A stretch of 20,157 nucleotides of DNA. Source: Gnetum montanum. Its lineage: Eukaryota > Streptophyta > Gnetopsida > Gnetales > Gnetaceae. The stretch spans positions 356,876-377,032 of the forward strand of contig MNCI01021041.1 of assembly GCA_015680685.1 (NCBI GenBank). Direction: 5' to 3'. Positions 1 through 7,799 of this stretch are shown here, in pieces. The notes beneath the pieces are model-generated. The model did not search any database, was not told the origin of the DNA, and saw only the letters and a program-made list of their open reading frames with translations. Both the position numbers and the translations under genes were made by a program. Within the stretch, counting starts at the first letter, position 1. Every line of letters begins with the position of its first letter.

Positions 1-498
1 CGACTTGATTACGAGCATTTAAGTGTGACTGCTTGGTAGCCCAGTGGTGTAGCTAGGGGGATCTACGCTTGGTAACCCAGTGGCGTATTTGGGGTCTGCG
101 CTTGGTAATCCCAGTGGCGTACCTAGGCCTATGCTTGGTAGTCCTAGTGGCAGTCGTGCACGAAGTCCAAGATGTGTACGGTTGATCAAGGAATCGGTTG
201 CTCGTCGCACTTAGGCTAGATTAGATTTTCTTACCTTTTCCTCTTAGCTTAGATTTAGTTAAATATTATTTTCCACTACCTTCAGGAGTAGCATTAGATT
301 TAGGAACACATCATACACCTCATCTAGACTAAACCATACGTGACATATGCAAAACTAGTCTAGATGGGAAGACAACGAACTGCAACCTAAGGCTAACTAT
401 CTAGGTGCCACAACTAGTCCATCTGCAGAGTTCGACCGGATCGCGCGTGCAACGCTCGTTTTGTATGGTTGAGTGTAGGGGTACCTCGCCACTCATCA
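1..498 (+). mobile_element. Element C: terminal part of an LTR, cut by window start
   Basis: Read in reverse complement, this segment follows the LTRs of element B (12000 on and 16880 on) closely. It opens TGATGAGTGGCGAGGTACCC, continues through the 'ctcaaccatac' block, the block equivalent to B's 'ctactactcctagag', and the tandem 'ctgggattaccaagc' block, and ends with the 'cttaaatgctcgt' block at position 1. Its sense strand is +, and the terminal ...CTCATCA ends at 498. What follows is not a primer-binding site but element A LTR sequence, so this is the outer end of a 3' LTR or of a solo LTR. The U3, TATA box and poly(A) signal lie before the window. The likely reading is that C inserted into A's LTR, which would make it younger than A. 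Confidence 0.88.
31..155. repeat. Tandem repeat inside the element C LTR (about 33-36 bp, four copies)
   Basis: Copies begin with 'gcttggta' at 31, 67, 100 and 133, giving units of 36, 33 and 33 bp and a partial fourth. Each carries a 'cccagtgg' core. The LTRs of element B contain only two equivalent units (around 12340-12395 and 17184-17240, opposite strand). Copy number therefore varies within the family. The short reading frame that crosses the repeat on the - strand is a by-product of the repeat and not a gene. Confidence 0.85.
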
Positions 499-941
499 AC
501 GCCCATGGAACACTTAGGGTTAATCATTCATTGTCTTCCCAAACTTACTTGTAGTTGTCATGGTGTATGGTTAAGTAAGTCCGAGGTATATGATTTTTAT
601 AGTCTTTTTATGTTTTATGTCTCCTATGCTAACAAGCTGAAGGGTTGAGAAACTAATTACTAACTCTAACTAATGAACTAAGTCTAAATTACCTAGTGTC
701 AACATCCATTCCCACTTACCGTACACACCTTGAACTGATGCAACCACAGCTACCAAATGCTAATCATTATTGGGATCACGACGCGTAACGCACGTGCTCG
801 AAGTGTTTGTAATGAGGCACTTAACTAGGAGAGAAGGGTTGAGAAGGAAAATAGTAAATAACAAGTAATAAATGAGAGGTAATAAATAACAATAATAAAA
901 TCCTATTCCATGCACTCCAAGGTTTATCCAAGAAGCTCGTC

Positions 942-947
942 TTTATT
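942..947 (-). terminator. LTR poly(A) signal AATAAA (element A, 3' LTR)
   Basis: The - strand reads GGAAATAAAGACGAG. The AATAAA lies about 170 bp downstream of the TATA box and recurs at the matching place in every LTR with this part visible (7290-7295, 12565-12570, 17410-17415, and the relic at 8219-8224). That conservation supports a real R-region polyadenylation signal. Confidence 0.65.
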
Positions 948-1113
948 TCCGTACACAAACTTGTGTTCAGGTACAATCTTTGCTCGAATAAAGATCCGTT
1001 CACTTTAGGACTCCTATTGCAGGCACATGGAAATTAATCTATCTCTGGAGTGATCAATCTGCCAGAGTTTCCCTACTGTCTAGCCTAGGATGAGGAAATA
1101 AGGGAGAGTCGCG

Positions 1114-1125
1114 TCTTATTTATAG
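1114..1125 (-). promoter_or_regulatory. LTR TATA box (element A, 3' LTR)
   Basis: The - strand reads CTATAAATAAGA. The same box is at 7461-7472 in the 5' LTR and at 12739-12750 in element B, with a weaker form in B's other LTR. Its position, after the palindromic block and before the conserved AATAAA, splits the LTR into a short U3 and a long R-U5. Confidence 0.7.
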
Positions 1126-1138
1126 ATATGATAGTGCA

Positions 1139-1278
1139 CTGCGATATCGTGTACACGATATTGCAGAGGAAGACACGATATCGCAGAGGAAGACACGATA
1201 TCGCATACGCAATATCGTAAGGGATGCGATATCATGACGACCGCGATATTGCGGCCCATGTGATATCGCGTCCCATCA
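1139..1278 (-). promoter_or_regulatory. U3 palindrome array (CGATATCG-type) upstream of the LTR TATA box
   Basis: Eight decamers of the form RCRATATYRY lie here: five contain GATATC (near 1143, 1178, 1198, 1228, 1262) and three are GATATT or AATATC variants. One 18-bp perfect palindrome, atatcgtgtacacgatat, lies at 1144-1161. The tandem 20-bp repeat 1163-1202 carries two of the copies. In sense orientation the array lies just upstream of the TATA box, where U3 enhancer elements are expected. Binding by any factor is inference. The density of CpG and palindromes is unlike the surrounding AT-rich sequence. Confidence 0.7.
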
Positions 1279-1290
1279 TACCCCCATGAC
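1279..1290 (-). other. Polypurine tract of element A
   Basis: The - strand reads GTCATGGGGGTA immediately before the LTR start TGATGGGACG. A purine-rich tract directly 5' of the 3' LTR is the expected primer for plus-strand DNA synthesis. Element B has the equivalent GGGGGTA at 12861-12870. Confidence 0.8.
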
Positions 1291-1637
1291 TAAATGAAAA
1301 CTTGTTCTTGAGTTCATTACAATAATATCGAGAAGGTATGGGATTATTGACGCAAAGGAAACTAATGGGGTGACATGTGAATGGATCATCATCACAAGAC
1401 ACAACAAAACTGGTGTTCATGACAACAAGGGTGAACACCTTATTACATTGACATCAAGCCTCATTTGGCAGCTTGAGAAAGAGAGAGAGAAAGAAGTGTT
1501 ACTGCTACCAATGCCAAGATTGTGCCTTTCATTGTCCATCCGTAAGCGCACCATTAATCTTGCTCCTTGCATAGCTGTTTCAGCATTGCTCCATTCCAAG
1601 CATTCCCTCTAGATCCAATCTGTTGTTGCATGATTGC

Positions 1638-1670
1638 CATCTGCACACACAACATAGTCTTATATTAGCA
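1638..1670 (-). other. Possible splice acceptor followed by ATG in the 3' region of element A
   Basis: The - strand shows a branch-like TTGCTAATA, then TTGTGTGTGCAG immediately followed by ATGGCA (ATG at 1640-1638). Element B has the same arrangement at 13468-13500. Known plant retroelements with extra 3' genes express them from spliced RNA, so this could be a fossil acceptor. The frame after the ATG is open for only about 28 codons, so any protein here is lost or never existed. Confidence 0.35.
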
Positions 1671-2504
1671 AGGGTAATTGAATTACCATGTAATTGATAC
1701 CTTGCTTCGGTGTAAGTCCATTGGCTAGGTTGTGGTATGGCTGATACAGATTTGGAGATATATTAATGATGACTACCGAAGGTGTAGGGGTTAGGAAAAA
1801 ATCAAAAAAATTGAGGCTAGCAAAAAATCGAAAAAATCGGGCCCCATACCCCCATGACTAATCGCGAACCTCTGGTAGCGTTAGAATGGAGAAAGAAAAG
1901 GAATAAGAAAGATAGATAAAAAGGGACAACTATGACATCGATGAAATGGATGTTAAGATGGAAATGAACAAAATAAAATTAATTACAAAATGTTAAGTTA
2001 AAGAATTTAACTGGTGCACCAAATAGGAATGTCAGTGGGTCCTCCCCAAAGCAGGTGCATGCCCTTAATGCCCTAACAAACCTACATTCAAAGAGTCTGG
2101 AGGCTCTGGGAATGTCCTTTGGAACAAGAGTTAAAGTCTTAACCATAAGAATTTACCAAAAAGAAAATAATGTATCTACCAAAATAGACACTAATGATAC
2201 AACCAGCAATGAGGTGAACAATGGAGAGAAGGATGGAGAGAATAGAATGGAATGGAGTCCCAAGAACAAGGTGGTGTATAGCCCCTTGTGTGTTTCATGA
2301 TTAATGTGACTTGGTAAATCTCATTCCAAATCCAGCCTCAAACCAACCACATCCAGTGACTTCGCATTAATGCATTCAGCCAATCCATCCTCTTGAAGTA
2401 ACAAGAATACCTTCCAAAGAGCCACCACTATTTTGATGAAATAAATGAGGAGAGAATGGGAAGCGAGGAGGGCCTTAGTTATAGGAAACACTTTTGGTTC
2501 CATA

Positions 2505-2595
2505 ACCAGTGCTTGTAGCCCAAGTGATTATTTTGTCTACGGGGTGTGCTTTGAATTCTCACTTTTTTCTGTCTTTTCTTTTTTTTTTTGTTTCT
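2505..2595 (+). repeat. Possible tRNA-derived SINE fragment inside element A
   Basis: A box-A-like tagcccaagtg (2516-2526) and a box-B-like gctttgaattctc (2548-2560) are spaced about 30 bp apart, as in a tRNA-derived Pol III promoter. A T-rich run (2563-2591) that could terminate Pol III transcription follows. No matching tRNA-like block is seen in element B at this place, consistent with an insertion in A. I see no convincing target duplication, so this stays tentative. Confidence 0.3.
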
Positions 2596-3101
2596 TTCTT
2601 GTGTTTTGTGTTTTTATGCATGAGAACCACACCATGCAAAGACTTCTTATTTTTATTGACTCAACTGCCCGATAATTGGGTAACATTGAAATAGTAAGAA
2701 AATGCAAGAAGAAAACATCCAAGCACCCAAGAGAATGGCCAACACAAAAGCATCAAGTTTCCTTGAAGTCACACCCTTGTCAAAACTTGAGTCCTTTCTT
2801 AGTTTGAGAAGTGCCCAGTCACTAGTTCGTTAAATTTCTTATTAGAAAGGGACTGTACATTTCCAAGCTGAGAGAGGCCATAGAAACTGATGGATGGATG
2901 GATGAAGTGAACTCATTGCCTACCATATCAAAAGAAACATACCTTAGTATCAACATCATGACTTAAAGGTAAAAACCAAACATTAGCAATCAATGAAAAA
3001 TAGTTCATACCATCATGAAGAACACTTATTGGGTGAAAAACTTACAGGATGGGTGACACACACACAAACACACATAAAAAATGAAAAAGTATAATGATGT
3101 T

Positions 3102-3256
3102 GTAAAACAAAAACAAGAAGAGTTAAAGAAATTTGTAAAACAAAAACAAGAAAATTTGAAGAAAGTTGTAAAACAAAAATAAGAAAAGTTAAAGAAATTG
3201 TAAAACAAAAATGTGTAAAACAAAAACGTGGAAAAAAACGTGTAAAACAAAAACTT
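3102..3256. repeat. A-rich minisatellite, about 33-bp unit, after gag-pro
   Basis: The unit begins 'gtaaaacaaaaa' at 3102, 3135, 3168, 3200, 3215 and 3242. The first three spacings are 33, 33 and 32 bp, then the units shorten. It starts about 25 bp downstream of the gag-pro stop in sense direction. Element B has a similar but unstructured A-rich tract at about 14629-14741. The Phe-rich frame read from the - strand here is only the T-rich complement of the repeat. Confidence 0.85.
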
Positions 3257-3280
3257 AAAAAGAACTAAGGCCTCTAATGG

Positions 3281-4078
3281 TTAGCATAGGTGGCCATCTC
3301 CGCCATGACTGAATTGCAAGGGAGAGATTCGAAATAATGAACGTCTGTTTGAATTTCGTAGAAGTGCCCAACTTCTCCCAATTGATGTTCTTAGATTAAG
3401 GGGTGGAAGTTGGCAACGCTCATATTCCAATGTGTCTATGCTTTCGTTATTAGCATGAGTTTCCTCAGTTCGTTCCGTGCATATTGGGTTGATCTTTCTA
3501 GTAGCTGTCAACCACAAGGTGTCTACTATTGGTGTGGTTGCTACATACAAGCACCTTTGGATTTGTGTTTCTTGGGCACACCGATTACATGGAAGAGATG
3601 CTGAACATTCTTCCATGTCATCACCCTCCGAGTCACTATATGTGATGCATGGAACCTTTTTCTTCTTGATCTTTCCATAAATGTTTATCTTAGATATCTG
3701 CAAGGAAAGATCGTAGATCCCTAGGTACACATCTACTGTACTTAGCCATGGCCTTCCCATTATAATTGGAAAGCCCCCATTGTTACTATTAACTTCTATC
3801 ACCAGGAAGTCAGTTGGGTAGGACCAACCACACACAGTGGTAAAAATGTCCTCCACCAATCCCAAGGGATTAGTGATGGACTAGTTTGCCAGCTCTAGTT
3901 GGATGTTGCTCTTCTTAAGTTGAGACAGGTTCCAGGTTTGATACATTTCTTGTGAAATTAGATTGACCTTGGAACCTAAGCCAAGAAGAGCCTTATGTGG
4001 TGCGTTCCCGGTGATTTGTAAATAGATTAAGGGGCTTCCAGGATCAGCTAGTTTCCTGGGAAGCTGGCCTACCTTGAT
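3281..4078 (-). pseudogene. Retroviral-type aspartic protease remnant of element A
   Basis: This stretch continues in the same frame as the downstream part of gag, as expected for a gag-pro fusion. In order it shows LPRKLADPGSPLIYLQI, the flap-region sequence; ALLGLGSKVNLIS, where Athila-type proteases have a catalytic D-L/I-G-A/S; then GLVEDIF, DFLVIEV and PIIMGRPWLS, the typical ILGRPFL-type C-terminal block. The catalytic Asp is Gly here (codon at 3982-3980, consistent with one A-to-G change). One in-frame stop lies at 3881-3883 and another at 4079-4081 just upstream. The tail after about 3690 is charged and ends in TAA at 3281-3283. No reverse transcriptase domain follows. The enzyme would normally cut the Gag polyprotein; this copy is dead. 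Confidence 0.85.
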
Positions 4079-4081
4079 CTA

Positions 4082-6611
4082 GTTGGTTACGGTATGCGTT
4101 AACATAACCATATGCATACAACTCTACTGTTGGACTGAAGGGGGCTCCAAATTTTTATTTGTCGGAGGAGTGTACATTGACTCAACTGCTTATTATGAGA
4201 GATTTTCTGGGCTTCTAGTTCTGAAGAAAGGTCTTCTCTTTTTACAATTTTCAGAACCAGCAACAGGTTGAATATTTACAGCTCTCGTAGTGTTACCTTG
4301 CTGCAGTTGAGTAGGGAGTTCCCTTTACATTGTTGGAGCAGGTTGTATGGGAACTACAGGTGGAAGAGGTGTGGATGGAGTTGGAAAATGGTGTATATGT
4401 GGGATGTCTCCTGAAGGAGAAGGAGTCCTCCTAAAGTACTCCCAAACTTGGTAGTGACATTGGGGAGTTGTGTGACCCATAGAGTCACTTGGAGAAACCA
4501 GTTGCTACACATAATAACCATATGGATCGAGTTGCCGGTAAGCATACTGTTGTGTTGGCGGTGGCATCCCCCATGACTGTGGGTATTGCCACTACTGATG
4601 TTGTTTGATGGGTTGTGGTGGAGTTCGACTTGGATAGTACGTTAGTGGTTGGTGGAACTGCCTTGGGTTACCTTGTGGATAAGGTAACCTTCAGGGTGTT
4701 TGCCGTTTGTTGAGTCTTGGGTTAAGTGCATACACCCCAGACTCTTGTAGATGTGAGATGATTGGACAACATCCCTTGGGATGATCATAATGGCAGATCT
4801 CACATCCACCGTCATCGTCTATGTCTGAATCCACAACTTCATCGGAGATAGTAATTTTCCTCTTACCCTTGTTATGTGCAGGGCCTAAATTTCTCCACTT
4901 TGTCTTACCTTTGTCACTACTTCATTCCTCCTTAGACTCCTCTACAATTTTCAAGATAGTTTCAAGTCTAGAGTCTAAGGAATCCCATAATTGATCCATC
5001 TTAGCCGATACTTCTGTTGTTAGTTTTTAAATCGGTAAGGTTTTTCTATTCACCAACCCTTTGAGTGGTGACTCATCCTCTTCATCACAAAATTTCACTC
5101 CCTTCTTTCAAAGGGAGGGATCATGGTTGTATTCTTTCGCACTCTCTCTTTTTCATAGTTCACCTTCTTCTTTTACTACTTGTTCCAACAAGTGATGAAC
5201 TTCATGGGCTCTAAGTTCTAATAATCTCCCTTGGGCATAAGTCCCAAGGGTTCTTCTAGTTTCATGCCTTAGCCCATCCACAATGTGGCGAAGTTGATCC
5301 TGTTGTGCATAACCATGGGCTGGGCAACGATGTAACAATGCGTAGTAGCAGCCCATGGTAGCATTCAAGGGTTCATGAGTACCTTGCTTCCATCCTTGGA
5401 TCTGCTTACGCAAATTAGACACTCTAGAGTATGTATGATACTTATCGTTGAAGAGTTTTAACATCGTACTCCACCTCCAAATGGTTTCCAGTTCCAAGGA
5501 CCGGTACCAACTCTTTGCTTCTTTGGTGAGTGTCCTAGGAAACAACTTAAGTTTTTGCCACTCGTTCTCTATGTTTTTCAAGGCGTAGGCATCGTGGAAT
5601 GCCTGTAAATGATGCTGCGGATCAGCGTTGTATCCCCCCCTCAAGGCGTGGGATATTATTCATGTCTAAGCATTTGATCCAACTATGTTTTAAATGCCTT
5701 GTTGAAACTCTAACTGCCTCCGTTATGTCAAGCATACTTTGGGTGGCAAGTAGGGGCTCTTCATGATCATCTCTTTCATGACGCCTATGATGTCTTCGTT
5801 GTTCCCTACTTTCCCTTCATCCTTGCCCTTTTCCTCTCTCTTGACTTTCCCGTCGAGCTCTCTCGTCTTTCCTACCTCTATCCTCACCATTGTGCTCGTG
5901 ATGGCTATGCCTAGATGTGGAAGGAGAGGGTGACCGATGAGATAAAGGAGAAGAGGAAGGGGAACCATCATCATGGCGATGCTTCTTGCCTTCTCTTTGG
6001 CTGCTACGGCCCTGATTGTGGTGACAATCTAAGTGCCCGTCCTTATGAGTTGTTGTTCCCTTTGTGAACAGTTGGCATTCATGGGGGTCAGAACTAGTGT
6101 TATGTATCGTTGATCATAGGTTTTGACACCCAACCTCCTCATCGTCGTTAGGAGGTGGAACATCATTTGTTAGAGAACCCAATATAATGGGTTTTTCATC
6201 TCCTATTTCTCTAAGGATGTGCAGACCTTTGCCCTTCATCAGTGTATGTTGGCTCTCCTACCTTAAGTCCCTGATACGTTGTGCTTCTGTGGGATGATAA
6301 TCTCTCATGACAAAGTCTTCTACAACGTATTCAGCATATAATTCTGTCATGCCAATTTGTGCCAAAGCATAGAGGAGCATGTTAGGGACTGATCGATCTG
6401 GAGGTAACACAATGTTACCTTGCAAATCTCTCCATCACAACTGTTCTTCTTGATGGAGGATAAAGGTAAAGTCTGGAATATACTCATTAGGATGAGTATA
6501 GACTATCCGATATTGTTTAGAACTTGGCATATTTTGGTTATGTGTTTTTAATTGTCGACAGTCTCTAGTATTGTCCCTAGGTGGTGAATTTCTCTTATGA
6601 GAAGAAGACAT
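4082..6611 (-). pseudogene. gag: gag pseudogene of element A (Athila/Tat type)
   Basis: The start is MSSSHKRNSPP, ATG at 6611-6609, 127 nt downstream of the PBS. The N-terminal third is hydrophilic. Around 5980-5720 it becomes rich in Ser, Arg, Asp and His (RHSHHEHNGEDRGRKDER and similar). The capsid-like retrotransposon gag domain lies at about 5640-5153, with motifs LQAFHDAY, KLKLFPRTL, AKSWYRSLE, WKQGTHEPL and LLHRCPAHGY. A CCHC-type zinc knuckle (CX2CX3HX4C: CEICHYDHPKGCC) follows at 4804-4766, then a Pro/Tyr/Ser-rich region (around 4600-4330). Breaks: in-frame stops at 6435, 6258, 6114 and 5817; a frameshift at the G7 run 5634-5640 (one G too many compared with element B); and several more stops below 5155. 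Gag would form the cytoplasmic virus-like particle. Confidence 0.9.
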
Positions 6612-6737
6612 TGTTATCAGTGTGCGAATTTTACCGTTATATAATTTTTTTATTTTAATTAATTAACTTGAAGGTTCATGTAGGCTCCCAATGATGTGAG
6701 TGATGTCCTATGTTCTATTCTGTGCACAAACACTTAG
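6612..6737 (-). other. 5' leader of element A
   Basis: About 126 nt lie between the PBS and the gag ATG. It is AT-rich, with no open frame of note. Element B has a leader of 123 nt, so the start codons chosen for the two gags agree. Confidence 0.6.
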
Positions 6738-6755
6738 TCCCTGGCAACGGTGCCA
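6738..6755 (-). other. Primer-binding site, tRNA-Asp type (element A)
   Basis: The + strand reads TCCCTGGCAACGGTGCCA, one base inside the LTR. It matches the 3' end of plant tRNA-Asp (known sequence TCCCCGGCAACGGCGCCA) at 16 of 18 positions. Both mismatches are CpG to TpG. tRNA-Asp priming is typical of Athila and related plant Ty3/gypsy elements. Confidence 0.93.
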
Positions 6756-7289
6756 ATGATGAGTGGTGAGATAACCCTACACTCAACCATACGAATACGA
6801 GCATAGCACGTGCGATCCAGTCGAACTTCGCAGACTAAGTTCCTACACGCCCATGGAACACTTAAGGTTAATCATTTGTTGTTTTCCTAGACTTACTTGT
6901 AGTTGTCACAGTGTATGGTTAAGTAAGTTTGAGGTATATGATTTTTATAGTCTTTTTATGTTTTATGTCTCCTATGCTAACAAGGTGAAGGGTTGAGAAA
7001 CTAATTACTAACTCTAACTAATGAACTAAGTCTAAATTACCTAGCATCAGCATCCATTCCCACTTATCATACACACCCTAAACCGATGGAACCGTGGCTA
7101 CCAAACGCTAATCATTGTTGGGATCACCATGCGTAATGCACGTGGTCGTAGTGGTCGTACTGAGGCACTTAACTAGGAGAGAAGGGTTGAGAAGGAAAAT
7201 AGTAAATAACAAGTAATAAATGAGAGGTAATAAATAACAATAATAAAATCCTATTCCATGGACTGCAAGGTTTATCCAAGAAGCTCATC

Positions 7290-7295
7290 TTTATT
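7290..7295 (-). terminator. Poly(A) signal in the 5' LTR of element A
   Basis: AATAAA on the - strand (GGAAATAAAGATGAG), matching 942-947 in the other LTR. Confidence 0.6.
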
Positions 7296-7460
7296 TCCAT
7301 ACACAAACTTGTGTTCAGGTACAATGTTTGCTCGAATAAAGACCCGTTCACTTTAGGACTCCTACTGCAGCACATGGAAATTAATCTATCTTTAGAGTGA
7401 TCAATCTGCCAGAGTTTCCCTACTATCTAGCCTAGGATGAGGAAATAAGGGAGAGACGTC

Positions 7461-7472
7461 TCTTATTTATAA
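7461..7472 (-). promoter_or_regulatory. TATA box, 5' LTR of element A
   Basis: The + strand tcttatttataa gives TTATAAATAAGA on the sense strand. It is in the same place as the box in the 3' LTR, directly downstream of the GATATC palindromes. This copy would drive the full-length RNA. Confidence 0.7.
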
Positions 7473-7554
7473 ATATGACGGTGCACCGCGATATCGCATA
7501 CACGATATTGGAAGGGATGCGATATCGCGGCCCATGCGATATTGCATCCCATCA

Positions 7555-7559
7555 CTAGC
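7555..7559. repeat. Expected target-site duplication of element A (one side only)
   Basis: The five bases right of the 5' LTR are ctagc. The partner should sit beyond A's missing 3' LTR end, which element C has displaced out of the window, so it cannot be confirmed here. Confidence 0.35.
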
Positions 7560-7799
7560 TTATGAAAAAAGGTTTAAGGCTAAATGCATGTAGCATAAAT
7601 GTGTGTCCTAATTATTGCAATTATTTTTGCAGTTCATGTATGCTTAGAAATTATGAAATTGAAACTAAATTCTTTTTAGCAATGTCTACTAAGAAACCAT
7701 AGATCTATCATGCCAGTTTTAGAAATCCATTATGGGCTACTACTATCCTAAATAATTAAGTGTGATGTTTTTGGTCATTATCTTCTTAATCATCACTTG
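7560..7799. other. AT-rich spacer, nothing recognised
   Basis: No open frame, repeat or motif of note is visible between element A and the relic LTR. The relic's outer end may extend into it beyond recognition. Confidence 0.5.

Larger units (their letters stand above)
499..1278 (-). repeat. 3' LTR of element A, outer end truncated
   Basis: From 'acgcccatgg' at 499 this segment aligns with 6847-7554 throughout its length. Its sense strand starts TGATGGGACG at 1278, next to the polypurine tract. It keeps a TATA box (1114-1125) and poly(A) signal (942-947). Relative to the 5' LTR, the U3 is about 70 bp longer because of extra GATATC units and a tandem 20-bp repeat (1163-1182 and 1183-1202). The U5 end is cut off at 499. 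Confidence 0.92.
1291..3101 (-). other. Non-coding 3' region of element A
   Basis: About 1.8 kb between the minisatellite and the polypurine tract carries no recognisable pol or envelope-like protein. Short open frames (at most about 80 codons, both strands) have no visible motif. Parts align with the equivalent region of element B: the identical block 2035-2056 against 13757-13778, and the stretch about 2300-2400 against about 14030-14120. Position 1638-1642 holds an AG|ATGG boundary described separately. A (GGAT)n run lies near 2889-2904. Confidence 0.6.
499..7554 (-). mobile_element. Element A: non-autonomous Athila-like Ty3/gypsy LTR retrotransposon (gag-pro only)
   Basis: The element reads right to left: 5' LTR 6757-7554, tRNA-Asp primer-binding site 6738-6755, short leader, broken gag-pro 6611-3281, A-rich minisatellite, about 2 kb of non-coding 3' region, polypurine tract 1279-1290 and 3' LTR 499-1278. 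No reverse transcriptase, RNase H or integrase motif was recognised between the protease tail and the 3' LTR. The element thus resembles gag-carrying non-autonomous derivatives that depend on a helper. The two LTRs clearly differ, mostly by transitions and short indels, so the insertion is old. The outer 90 bp of the 3' LTR (equivalent to 6757-6846) are missing, and element C's LTR end sits there instead. Confidence 0.92.
6757..7554 (-). repeat. 5' LTR of element A
   Basis: The 798-bp LTR has sense termini TGATGGGATG...CTCATCA. It contains a TATA box (7461-7472), AATAAA (7290-7295), and a U3 of about 80 bp with four GATATC-type units (7488-7550). It aligns with 499-1278 over all but its outer 90 bp. 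A GTAAGT (6896-6891, - strand) in the U5 part is kept in both LTRs and could serve as a splice donor; that is inference only. Confidence 0.94.

Noticed and set aside
821-1003. Short - strand frame present in both LTRs of element A (also 7169-7375)
   Set aside because: The two copies are alike because LTRs are identical at insertion. The frame is absent from element B, so there is no sign of selection on a protein.
1139-1278. GATATC array as a CRISPR-like or origin repeat
   Set aside because: Spacing is irregular, there are no spacers, and it sits exactly in the U3 of an LTR in a plant genome.
2055-2300. 81-codon + strand frame
   Set aside because: Antisense to element A's 3' region, not open in element B, no motif.
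1291-3101. Hidden pol gene downstream of the protease in element A
   Set aside because: Reading the - strand frames gave no YxDD, RNase H or integrase zinc-finger motif. A profile search could still overturn this.
3026-3250. Phe-rich 74-codon frame on the - strand
   Set aside because: It is only the complement of the A-rich minisatellite.
7555-7559. Confirmed target duplication for element A
   Set aside because: ctagc is only one side. The other end is outside the window behind element C.
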